From the NCBI RefSeq assembly GCF_910592395.1, contig NC_088311.1:7068501-7132500 (forward strand): a DNA stretch of 64,000 bases, in the 5' to 3' direction. The DNA comes from Lineus longissimus (lineage: Eukaryota; Nemertea; Pilidiophora; Heteronemertea; Lineidae). The position numbers and the translations under genes were made by a program. Positions 52,196-62,403 of the stretch are shown piece by piece; the stretch's first letter is position 1, and each line of letters begins with the position of its first letter. Under the pieces are notes generated by a model. The model did not search any database. It was given only the letters and a program-made list of their open reading frames with translations, and was not told the origin of the DNA.

Positions 52196-53408
52196 TCTTG
52201 GCAAGACGCTATCCGCGTTGATTGTTTTACCAATGGGTTTAGTTAGAAAGAATTGTGTTTCTTCTGCTCAAAGCTGGTCCATAAAGTGAAAGAATGTCGA
52301 GGCCTGATGTCGATCCGCGACTGATAATCCATCAATGCAAGCACTGTTCTGAAAACTCCCAATTCGAAAAGCCCCTTTCATACATTTATATGTGAATTAC
52401 TCTCTCGGTTTTGCTGGACAACGATGAAAGATATGCCCAGACCTCAAACAAAGTGTCTAGAGCCAATACCACTAAACACTCCCATGCCACCTAGCCGTAA
52501 GACCAGTGTTACGTCAACCATTACACTTGCAATTTCTAGGAAACTGTCCTTTTCCAAAAAATCCGCGCTGAGCCTGGCTTCTTTCCTGACGTCCTTCGAC
52601 TAATGTGCATTTGGTTTCTACTTAAAAAATCGATTGACATTCAAGGTCTATCGGCAGAAGCTGTAACTGACGTCAGAGATCAGTGCGACTTCAAATGGGG
52701 CTCAGTGTTGCGAAAGAAAGTGGTGGCGCTAAATCAGATGAATCGGTTTTGCTGAACTAAGCCCGGATAGGAAATGACTCGTAATGAGATGTTAGGCCCG
52801 AGAGGTACCATGGTAACCTTGGAAAGGAAATTCTCGTATTTTACAGTCAGCTTAAATTAGAAGCACTATTGCAAAATCATGACCTGGCCGGGTTTATTTT
52901 CATTCTTATATATGATATCTTCGCCTCCCCCCTGCAAAGAAAATATAATGCTAACTCGCCCTGCAGCAACGAACGAATTATTTCCACAAAAGCTGTGTCA
53001 ACGGCGAAGACAAGTTACGTTAGTGAATACAACTGAATAAAACGAGTCGTTGGTTGGTTCATTGAAATATGGAAATGAAATGTAATTGCTTCGGCACTCG
53101 TGGGGTTTAACGACCACGTTCATTTCTTGAAACGAAAACGTAGGCGTTTTGATACGGTAGACTAATGTAGCGCGAAACTTACTACACTAATTGTGTTGAT
53201 GAATATTATATCCAGACATCTCAAGTGGAAAGGTTCATTGTATACGACATTTGCTTGCAGGACCGCCTAAAGAGGAAAAAAAACATCGCCGCGCGGAGGT
53301 TGGCCGAGTCAAACGGAATAAAAACAAATCCTTCTTGCTACGCGATTCCTTCATGTATGCTGCATTGGACTGTTTTCTGATTGTGGTGAGGAAGACGCCT
53401 TTTTAAAT

Positions 53409-53455
53409 GCAGCCTTTTGATTAAACTTATCACATCTGTAATTTCTATGTCTTCA
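53409..53455. repeat. local repeat, copy 2 (partner at 52147)
   Basis: This is the second copy of the GCAGCCTTTT...ACATCTGTAATTTCTATG segment, 1.26 kb from the first. Its 3' end (TTTCTATGTCTTCAAGC) matches the short relative near 52108 better than it matches copy 1, so the block seems to have been mosaic before it was duplicated. Confidence 0.75.
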
Positions 53456-53657
53456 AGCGCGGATGTTAAATGAAACTCACACCTTTTCTCTCCGTTGAGG
53501 GAAGGCTATGATTTATGGTACCAAAGGGACCATTACTTGTCTGCCAAATCCAGCTATGGGATACATATATCGTCGGCGCTAAATTGGCCATTGCCGGAGC
53601 GGAATGGCGTGATAAGGCAGTTTGCCAGGCGGTTGAGGTGCGCTCGAGTCGTTTAAC

Positions 53658-53787
53658 TTTGCATAATGATATAGATAGAGTGAGGTCATTTTGTCTTGAT
53701 TTTGATGCAAATATGCTTGTATTTTGCATAATGATATAGATTGAGAGAGGTATTTCATTTGTCTCTGCATTGATATTTGCTGACACA
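53658..53787. repeat. 65-bp diverged tandem duplication with POU-type sites
   Basis: The 19-bp sequence TTTGCATAATGATATAGAT occurs at 53658-53676 and 53723-53741. The following ~45 bases are also related but diverged. TTTGCATAAT resembles POU-factor (octamer or Brn-type) sites, and the pair sits about 1.6 kb upstream of mir-124. Better conservation of the putative binding site than of the rest of the unit would fit selection, but two copies are too few to prove it. Confidence 0.8.
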
Positions 53788-55071
53788 TTTTTTTCTTTGG
53801 ATGATGACATCGATTAAAGGCCATTTGGTTCATTTCGGTCTTGTCGGCATTATAAGTTGGCTATTCACATTATTAAGTAGATTAGCATTCTCCTTTATAG
53901 TGCAACCTCTCATAAAAATGAAGCTTTCGCAAGCATTATTGTAATTTGTCGGTTTTAGCGTTAACCCGCGTTGACTTCATGTTGTAGCTGAGACATCATC
54001 TAAAAGCTGCATACTCCCTTGTTTGTATTGTGATCCAAGGAGTAGAGTGTTCTTGCAATTGGATTACGCGAGAGAATGTGGAAAGCTGTTAAAAAGTGCT
54101 TATTGTGTCTTAATAGAGGCTATGTTGTCAGATATTTCCATATGCTGAGCAGTTTCACTTCTGTTGGTGGCCAACTTCTTGTATGACAAATCCGTTAATT
54201 TCATTGTCTGTGTGGTGTCATCAAGTTATGTGCTATATTATTTATGCGACACTCATAAATCATCATTTATACGTTGATTGAGGAGGAATCCGTATAAGTT
54301 TGCGAAAGCTGCCTAATGGCAGCTCCAGCGACTTAACCATAATGCAGCCTTCATCATCTCCCTTTCCGCCAGAATTCTACCTTCTTAACAACAAAACACG
54401 TTCCACCTCTTGCCTGGGTGATCAGCGAGCCCTTCACAATATCCGATTTTCTGGAGTAAACACGCACGCACCATATAACGATGGGTCCATTATATTTTGC
54501 AGGTTGTGCCTACACGTCTGCGAGATGAGCCAGAATCGATACTGGCGTGTTCGGGATTAGAAGACATCCCTTAAGACACCCTGATCTTTTACAGTGGCAA
54601 GTGACTCAACCGATATTTGGTACACATAATAAGAATAACTGCTTGGTTTATTCGACAGATAGTAAGTAGGTGGGAGTATTAACTAATGCGTTTTCGGGTT
54701 TCTCTTGCTAATTAGTGGCTTTTTGCACCGTGTGATACCGTAGTACAATACTGTGAAAGACTCCGTAATTATTAGACGTGTCGGGCCGTCATTTTCTAAA
54801 CACTAATAACAACTTTTTGAAAGCTTGAACGAACTGTTAACATTAGATTCATTCACTCATTTCAATTCATTGTTAGTTTCTAGGTATTCGACTTTATCAT
54901 TGCATGTTATATGCGACTTGTTCATTTCATCAACGCGCATACATCTCAAATGCTCGAAGGGCGTTAAGATGGTTTCTATTAGCACCACTCTAAAAGCCAA
55001 CGCACATTAGAGGTTCCCTTAGAAATAGCGATAATCAGCACTTCAGCTTGACGTGTTTCATATAGCAATAT
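53788..55071. other. non-coding stretch upstream of mir-124
   Basis: This probably lies within or just upstream of the mir-124 primary transcript. No TATA-plus-initiator arrangement or splice site can be assigned with confidence. Confidence 0.45.
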
Positions 55072-55124
55072 TGTGGCTGTGATCCTTAATCTCGTAGCAT
55101 GCCGAGTGATATTAAGGAACCACA
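55072..55124 (+). other. unassigned hairpin upstream of mir-124
   Basis: A 53-nt foldback lies about 170-220 nt upstream of the miR-124 precursor. Paired segments are TGTGG (55072-55076) with CCACA (55120-55124), CCTTAAT (55084-55090) with ATTAAGG (55111-55117), and CTCG (55091-55094) with CGAG (55103-55106), around an 8-nt loop. There is a 7/2 internal loop and a 4-nt bulge. I recognise no known microRNA in either arm. It may be a structural part of the mir-124 primary transcript, a decayed or lineage-specific hairpin, or chance. Confidence 0.4.
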
Positions 55125-55302
55125 GAGTTATTACTTTGCTTTGACAAGGCATCTTTGACAGGTTACTGCAATAACATGAAAAGAATAGGTTGCTGTTTCT
55201 CCGCGTAGTGGAAGGAAGTCGCTTTTAATCATGAACTGAACAAAGGTGGAAGTCCCGCTGTCCTCGTCGCCATAGCTATGCCGTGGAACCGGCTCTCTCT
55301 AT

Positions 55303-55325
55303 GCGTTCACTGTGGGCGCCTTGGT
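55303..55325 (+). ncRNA. mir-124: predicted miR-124 5p (star) strand
   Basis: This is the opposite arm of the hairpin, beginning GCGTTCAC and ending CCTTGGT. It resembles miR-124 star strands of other animals, which carry the same GTTCAC start and CCTTG end. It pairs with the guide strand with a GGC/A asymmetric bulge. Ends are predicted from Drosha/Dicer geometry. Confidence 0.75.
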
Positions 55326-55341
55326 GTGCGTTAGAAACAAT

Positions 55342-55364
55342 TAAGGCACGCGGTGAATGCCAAG
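55342..55364 (+). ncRNA. mir-124: mature miR-124-3p
   Basis: The guide strand begins UAAGGCACGCGGUGAAUGCC and matches the bilaterian miR-124 sequence without mismatch over the length I can recall. The seed (positions 2-8) is AAGGCAC. The 3' end is set at 22 or 23 nt by analogy with other animals; the sequence cannot show end heterogeneity. Confidence 0.95.
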
Positions 55365-55372
55365 GGAAGGCA

Positions 55373-56891
55373 CAAATTTCAACAAGAGTAGTTTCTATGG
55401 CAGGTCCGATTATCAAAACACAGAGTGCGTCTTTCGATTGAACTTTCATCGGCATTGAAAATTGCGGATTTCTGCTTGGTTTCCATCAGCGAGGATCAAG
55501 GACCACCGTGACGATATTTTCAAACATTACTTTGTTATGAAAACTGTACGTCGGATGTCATCGGGACACGCGTGGCACGAACACACGGAAAATCAATTAG
55601 GGATTAGAGGATGTTGGATCCATCATGGTTTCACTGTATGGCGTACATTGTAATATCGACCTTGGACGTGTTCACGCAAGTCAGTGGCTGGTATTAGTGG
55701 TTAATCTTGACTGGCGTGTTGAGGGTCGCTTGCCTCTGTCCGAGTTGCCGTATGCTGTTCGGACAAGTTTCATCACGGAGTGCTATAGGTCCGTGTTTTT
55801 ACAGCTTTAAACTTTATTGTTCGGACTTCCAGTGCGAGTCTTTTGTTGATTACACGTCACAGTTCATGCCGTAGTTAGGAATTATGTAGTATTTCTGGTC
55901 CATCATCAGAGAAAGAAGTCAACTTGATAACATATATGCACCCTTAGAGATAACGGGTTTTTGATAGGTTTTCGACAACTCAAAAAACTTTATTTCCTTA
56001 TTTCTGTGTTAGTAATTCTCATATATAACATCAATAGGTCTGTTTTTGTTTACGAACTAAAGTGTGTGATATGCTTCCATGACTTGAACGACATTTGTCT
56101 GTGGTTTAACGAAATTAGGCTATCTGCAATTTGCTGAGAACAGCCCCATTTGCTTGCCACGTCCTTATACGATTATGTAGCCAGTGAATCCAATGAATAC
56201 TAAAAGAGTCCCAACTTGTTACAAGTGCACGCGTCTTCGCCCAAATCAATTTCCTATTATCGGCACATCTTTTTACGATGCCTCGCATAATTGCAACTGG
56301 TTATTAACTTATCGGGTTTTACATATTTCGCTTGATATGTTTACATTACATCCAGAGCAGTCTTCAAATTTATAGAAGCACATTTTTTACAAATATGAAT
56401 TCATCTAACGTTCTTCCATCTTGACGCCAAGGTCGACCATCTGACTGAAATGAATAAAAATCACTTTTTTGAGTATGCGGTACTTTTTTTGTTACAGGAA
56501 GGAAGAGTCCATTGAATATGTTTTTTGTTGTGTAGGGTAGCAAGTTCACATACTGATGTCGCCCAGATATAAACGTACTGAGGGTGGACAGATTCCTTGA
56601 CGGTTGGATTTATTCTCTCCAAATAACAAAGAATGTGGTCCGTGGACTCGTCTTTCCTGCAGAATAACAAGTCCCCCAACAACCAAGCCAGTGAAACCTC
56701 TCGTGGTGCGCCTGACCGTTGTTGGTCGATAAGAAAACAAATTTACCAAATATCCCAAAATAGTATGCTTTCGGTCGGTCCAGGTAAATGTAATTCAGCT
56801 TTGATAGTCAATGTGGTGGCAAAACTTTCATTTTTGGTGTTAATTTGTCGCCTTTTCTTCAATCGCTACCTTCTTTGAGCAGCTATGTTGG
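55373..56891. other. non-coding stretch downstream of mir-124
   Basis: It starts with the CNNC motif (55380-55383). A CCATCTTG word lies at 56416. A minus-strand frame near 56461-56682 has a faint resemblance to the Cys/His end of non-LTR retrotransposon proteins, too weak to call. Confidence 0.45.
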
Positions 56892-57211
56892 ACTTCCGGT
56901 CGTATTTGACCAATCGGAGCCGTCTACCTGAGTATGGCGATACTTTCAGCACCAAGGATGATATCTCATTGATCGGCCAATACCGACTGGAATTCCCAAA
57001 TCGCTGCTTGAGAAATGTGAGGAATGACAAATGGGGACATTACAATACTCCAGTCCAGTTTAACCTCAACCTATAATCGTATTTGCCACTTTCCCCAAGC
57101 AGAATCTTTCACACTTCCGGTTGTATTGGTCAATCAGATGCCCTCAATACGCCCTCAATCCTGATCCGGCTTCACCATTCAACCAATCACAAGGAAGTAC
57201 GGTCGTATTGT
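56892..57211. promoter_or_regulatory. repeated ETS/CCAAT modules
   Basis: The block ACTTCCGGTCGTATTTGACC plus AATCGGAGCC (56892-56921) recurs in diverged form at 57113-57142, inverted at 56971-56996, and rearranged at 57183-57210. Partial versions lie near 57043 and 57075. Each complete block joins an ETS core (CTTCCGG) to a CCAAT box (CCAATC). Repetition with alternating orientation suggests either a small repeat family or a promoter/enhancer built from duplicated modules. Confidence 0.4.
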
Positions 57212-57756
57212 AACTGCGCAAGACTTCTGGTGATTTTCGCAGAGAATGATTGCACGGTAGAAGCACACCGGAACTAAACTGTAATCGGAACCTGGTTTTA
57301 GAGAAAAGGCGGTTCCAACGCCAGCTCATGTGGTCGCCATTTTGCACCAAGTCCCCGGCTTGCCCTGTATACACATCTCGTGTTGCACCCAGCGAATTGG
57401 TAAATAATGAATCTTCATTTCTGTAATGTACCCAAGGGGTCGCACAATGATGGCTTGGTCACGCGAGGATTGCGAACTAGCCGAGACGGGTCGGGGATTG
57501 GTCCATTTTCCCCACCACAATGTGGTTATCAAAGATTTATATGTTATATCTTGTTTCTTGTTCCGTTGGGAAAAAAATCCTCAATAGGCTGCATGTTTGC
57601 CAAGAATTAGCGGCAAGGACATGACGTGTAGAGCATTTAGGTTGATGGCTTGGACCTTGTCAGACGAGCCTCCTACTGTTTTGATGTAAGGGAGTTAATT
57701 AGAAAAACATCGGTTATAAAATATTCAGGGAAACCTTGAACTGGAACTTAGATTTT

Positions 57757-57776
57757 TTTGCGAGACGTCTCGCAAA
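57757..57776. repeat. 20-bp perfect palindrome
   Basis: TTTGCGAGACGTCTCGCAAA is fully self-complementary with no spacer and lies 3' of a T run. It contains AGACGTCT and paired CGAGA words, so it could be a dimeric-factor binding site or a small foldback. Confidence 0.9.
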
Positions 57777-57978
57777 TATTGAATGAAACTAAGAGTATAT
57801 TATAGAACCTGTCTCGTCGCGTTATGTATTTTTACCGATGTATGTTTGTGATAATAAATACCCTTACCAGACTATTTCGCTTGTTTTTTTTTTTTACATC
57901 GATGTTCTGCGCCAATAAAGAGAGAAGTTCCAGCGGCACGATTTTTCTTTATGGCGTACGCAGTCCTAGTCGACCACA

Positions 57979-58027
57979 CCAGAGACTTTCAAATAGATTT
58001 ATTTGAAAGTTATTTGAAAGTCTCTAG
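57979..58027. mobile_element. tiny palindromic element, copy B, with flanking direct repeats
   Basis: The left arm CCAGAGACTTTCAAATA (57979-57995) and right arm TATTTGAAAGTCTCTAG (58011-58027) are complementary over 17 bp with one mismatch. The 5-bp repeat CCACA abuts both ends (57974-57978 and 58028-58032), and the match extends to CCACACC if read across the left boundary. An 11-bp internal tandem duplication (TATTTGAAAGT at 58000-58010 and 58011-58021) explains why this copy is longer than copy A. Without it the element would be 38 bp. Confidence 0.75.
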
Positions 58028-58032
58028 CCACA

Positions 58033-61000
58033 CCAAGTTATAGCAAGGTTGTGGCTGTCCTCTCTTTTCGATTCTTCATCTTTAGTTTGCAAATACGCTG
58101 ACTTGGCGTGTTTTTGCCGCAGTCATCACGCTGAACCATCAACACAGACGTTATTGAGCGCCAACCCTTTCTGAAAACTCGCCACCCTTTTGTACATTTG
58201 TGCGCCTAACATTTGAGAAAGAAAAGAAACACTGCCTAACCTCGGGCCATGTCTGCGTTTGACAGCAAATCGAAGCCCTTCAACAGAAACTGTATAGAAG
58301 GGGGCTATTGAGAGGAGAATTTCCATATTCACGTGCTGAATGATATGCCCTCTGGAGTGTTCTGGCGGTATGCCGCCGGCGATATGTCAGAGTCTGGCAT
58401 TTCAAGTTCTTCTCAGGTGCGCCCCTTCTGTACGAGACAACCGAAGCCATCCAATCGATCCAGGACCCAAGCAACATCCAGTTGTGGTCAGATTCTATCA
58501 TAGTTTTTCCTAAATTGGTCAAAGCCACGGCCGTGATATGGACTTTCTTAAAAAGTTACCTTAGATAGACAGCAATGGCAAGTATGGTGGCACTTCAAAC
58601 GGAACCATGGTAATAGTTTGGATGCATGCACTTGAATTGTCAATTATCTCAAAGAGCTGTCAATGCCAAAGTTGGAATATCCTGACATAACAAGTAAAAC
58701 TAAATTTGGCAACCACCCCAATATCATAAAAGCCAATTATCTAGGATTGAGTATCAAACGGGACTCCCTACTCCAACGACGAAATTCTAAGTCAAATTTC
58801 CTGAGACACCCTGTATATCCATTCACACTCTTCAATTTACATTGACCCTTTCCTTCAAATACGAGCAGACGATGTAAATTTCAAATCAAGACTAATCATT
58901 TCTTCTTAAGACTGCTCTACGCTACAAAGGAAACTGATTGAAATCCAAGGGCAAAAGGTGATTGAAAGGTCTGCCTTTATTCCAGTCGGCTGATGAATCA
59001 AAGCCGTGTCGAGTCTGCGTATCCGGAGAGGGAATTATATGATATTGGAATAGCGACAACTAAGTAAAGTAGTTTTCAAGGAGGCACATAATGTAAGCTG
59101 AGGCCACTTCATCATTATTACATTAACTCAGTGGATGTGGCTTCTTGTGGCAAAAATGAAATACCTTTCAATTTGTTATTAATCATCTTATACTGTCCGA
59201 AGTGGCCATTTGTACCTATAAAAGTGGGGGTTCACTTGCATCTACTATTGTAAAAGGCGATTTTCATTGAGCCAGAATAGGATCGAAGTAATCCACAACC
59301 GATACTTTTGACTAATTCGTTGTCTGGCCGGAAGGAGCTGTTTCATAGTTTTCGGCTATTCTCATCACATTGCCACAATAATTCGCTTAAGCTCAAAGAA
59401 GTTCATTCGAAACTTGTGCTTTGACGTGGGCGTTTCGAACGATGTAGGCAATATCAAGAAAGTAAAGGTTCAGATGAACCAAAAATCTCGTATGCTTTCC
59501 CAAGACGCCATCAATGCCATCTCGAGCCAATACATCATCAGTAGGCTATAAAACAAATTTTCTCTTCAGTTTTCAAGACTATCAGGTCTTTGACTTGGCC
59601 CGATCTTACGTTAAAGCAAGGAAATATATATGTTTTGCGTTCATCATCTTCATCGCATGTTCATATATCTCTCACTTTGTGGTGATCAAGTCACGTCACA
59701 AGGCAAAAGTGCGCAGTACCTCGATGCAATATAAGAAACCCCTCTCAGTTTTCAATGGTGGTATATTTTGAATCTGACGACGTCTGCGGCGCGTGTAGTT
59801 GTGTGCGCGCAGCTTTTATTAGACAGCAGCCGTCATTCTGATGGAAAATCTAGCTCATTTGAAAGTCTTAGAGAAGCTGAAATAGCAGATAAGGAGATAT
59901 CTAATGACGTTCATGAAAAAGTTCTCAAGATATTCAATATTGTTATCAATTTGATACTGCCGTGAAGTGTGTGAGTTAGCGCCGTAGCTATGACAACCAC
60001 ATGATGATACTCGCGCGAAATTAAACACGCGTTTCCGATTCCCAATGATACTTCACCGTGATTTCATAGCATTGGTAAACTTCAACCTTTCGAGAGTGGT
60101 CCCACACATTTTAGCAGTACATGCATAAGTGGTCTAACATTAAGTGTGAGATTCAAATTTACCATATTAAGATTCATATCACGGGATGTCTGAGGAACTC
60201 ACATGTAAACTTTAATTCATGCAGATTGAAGTCGCTTACGTGCATATGTTTTACAATATGTACAGGTTTTGATCACCTGTAAATCGCGTGTTGTACATAG
60301 CGGTCATACACTGCTGGTAATAGTAGTATCTTAACGTAAATGTACTTCAGTCGTAGCAGCAGAATTAAAAACTGCTACAGGAAGGTGGAATTATTTAAGC
60401 GAAGACACCATAGCAATGGCATGCCCTCACACAACTCAATACAATGACGCATGCTTTCGAGCCAGTGAAAAACTCTCATACAGGTGGGTGTGGAGGCATC
60501 AGTCATGCCAGTGCTAATTGCGTCTGCGGGTAATCCCCGCAAGAGCATTACTAAATCATCTTTGTCTACTTTGGTGACGACTTCTCGCAAAAACATCTCG
60601 GTTGATACACGAATGGCCAACATGCCATGTGAAATAGTGGGAATCAATCTTGTTCATCTTAACACTACCAGGTCTGAGTGTAATGACGTTATCAATTCGA
60701 AATGACAGCAAGATGTGATATACAGTGAAAGGTTACATTTTACGGGATTTAAATGCAGGTAGTTTCGCAAGCCTTATGAAGAGCTGCGAACGACAGAGTA
60801 CAAAGTATGTAAGTTGCAATGCATTTTATCGAAGTGGTATGTATTTCATCTATCACATAAGCGCAGATGTACCTTCATTACTGTTCGCAGGAACTCATCT
60901 CCATTGCTTCTGTTTAAGAAACGAGAGAACGAATTCATGTATGTGTTTTGTTAACGTATCTTGTGCGTAAGTAACACGAGGAATTCTCGGGGTTCTTTGT

Positions 61001-61040
61001 ACGAGAAACCTGAGCAAGAAACAGGAGGTTACGTGCCTGT
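58033..61040. other. non-coding stretch
   Basis: It contains a small GGCGGTATGCCGCC stem-loop near 58365 and an ACAGGT/ACCTGT stem-loop near 60263-60281. No gene is recognisable. Confidence 0.55.
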
Positions 61041-61595
61041 GCGTATTGCTCGAAATATGGTACGATGAGTAGTTGTAACCATATCTTGTGGTATGAGATG
61101 TCATGACGTGCTGTTGTCAGCGAATGTAATGTTGGAGTAGGATTTGGTGTAAATCGTTGACATTCTGAGAGATCAATAAAGAACATGCGTATCCAGCACC
61201 TTCTATCGTTTATACACACTCGTGAAAAGAGAACCTGCGCACGTTGCTCAAAATATACGATGAGCAGTGAACAGGTGAGTGGTAATTGCTTGTGATTCTA
61301 AACCTTGCATCAAAATAGCCAAACGACCGTTCCAGAATGCTTTTGACGCTCGCCATCTTGTGATGTGTGATGTTGCTGATGCCAGATGCTGCTACACGAA
61401 GGCCTGCCCATTAATTGGGAGTTGCCATTAACGTCCTGACTGACCTGTTAATCAAATGCCTCTCCTTCAATTTCGGTCAGCACACAGGCAAAAAGGGGTC
61501 ATTGCTGCATATTGCTCGAAAAAATATAACTTTGAGTAGTTCCGGGTAACCTTTCTTGTGATTCGTGATGTCATGACGTCAGAGATACGTGATGA
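61041..61595. repeat. three-copy local repeat cluster
   Basis: Related copies lie at about 61041-61114, 61236-61300 and 61505-61595. They share TTGCTC(G/A)AAA, then ATAT, GATGAGTAGT or its variants, and CTTGTGATTC/GTATGAGATGTCATGACGT. The order is kept, but spacing and indels vary. Copy 3 carries a full CRE (TGACGTCA, 61574-61581), while copy 1 has the one-base variant TGACGTGC. More fragments of the same words (CTTGTGATGTGTGATG near 61357-61372) lie between copies 2 and 3. Confidence 0.7.
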
Positions 61596-62294
61596 TAGAA
61601 GCAAACAGAATGTTCGATAGAGGCAATTGCTTTTTGCATCAAGAGACATCTACATATGAAATGATGGTGGTGATTCCCAATATGTATTCGATTTTCGCGG
61701 AACAGGGGTGGCATGTATAATCATCATCAACCTACCTTGTTTGAAGTTTTGTTTATATTTCCGAAACAACAGACACATCCATCCTGTTTGTCTATTTTTA
61801 GCAGAAGACATTATGCAGACGACAATATCATGGCGTAGACGGCGGTTTTTTCCCTTTGATATGATAAAGAAAGCAAGAGAAGGCTCTTATAGCTATAGGG
61901 ATAGTTCTTAATGTGATTATGATTACTGGTATTTTGTGAAGGAAAACAATGAATCCTAGCACAATCCCTACTGAAATGCGAATTAGCATGCTCTCCCACT
62001 CGTATCAACGCACAAAATTAGGGAGAGACAGAAAAGGCACTTTGTGAGGCGATTGTCCACGGCCATTCGTGAACTTGGAAGGGACTATTCCTTGGACGCG
62101 AACGCCAAATACTTAGCAACGGCAAAGACTGTAAAGCCACGGAAATCTCACGTGAGTTACCTGTAGATGAAGGGAGGCAACAGAAGCCACCTAAGATTCA
62201 AGCCATCTAGAGCAAATTTCTTCCACATGAACCCTCGAACATTTTATCATTTGATTATATCGGGTGATTTGATTCAAAATTTGCCGCGAAATAA

Positions 62295-62403
62295 CTTTTG
62301 AGCAGGATTGCTTTAGGTTCTCGTGAAGTATTACTGCTTTAGGTTCTCGTGAAGTATTACTTTGTAATACTTCACGAGAACCTAAAGCAATCCTGCTCAA
62401 AAG
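62295..62403. repeat. perfect 40-bp foldback with internal 26-bp tandem duplication
   Basis: Bases 62295-62334 are exactly complementary to 62364-62403 (40 bp, no mismatch). Between them lies a second copy of the last 26 bases of the left arm (62335-62360 duplicates 62309-62334), followed by a 3-nt TTT turn. Two alternative hairpins are possible: a 26-bp stem with a 3-nt loop, or a 40-bp stem with a 29-nt loop. The absence of any mismatch shows that it is very recent, or an assembly or read artefact. Such structures arise by template switching at a replication fork. Confidence 0.95.

Larger units (their letters stand above)
55291..55372 (+). ncRNA. mir-124: miR-124 precursor hairpin
   Basis: The 3' arm carries an exact miR-124 mature sequence (seed AAGGCAC), a neuronal microRNA found across bilaterians that represses non-neuronal transcripts through Argonaute. 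The fold can be read directly. Bases 55303-55310 pair with 55353-55360 (one G-U), then 55311-55314 pair with 55349-55352, a small asymmetric bulge follows, and 55318-55322 pair with 55343-55347 beneath an apical loop near 55326-55339. The lower stem continues outward to about 55292/55371 with mismatches. A CNNC motif lies at 55380-55383, about 16 nt past the expected Drosha cut, where the SRp20-bound CNNC of animal pri-miRNAs usually sits, and a UGUG-type motif is at the base of the loop. No protein-coding host is visible, so it is probably intergenic or within a long non-coding primary transcript. Precursor ends are estimated from the fold; identity is essentially certain. Confidence 0.96.

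Noticed and set aside
56461-56758. Minus-strand peptide with a Cys...Asp-His pattern like the end of a non-LTR retrotransposon protein
   Set aside because: Only one short motif agrees, there is no reverse transcriptase or endonuclease nearby, and the zinc-ligand spacing is incomplete.
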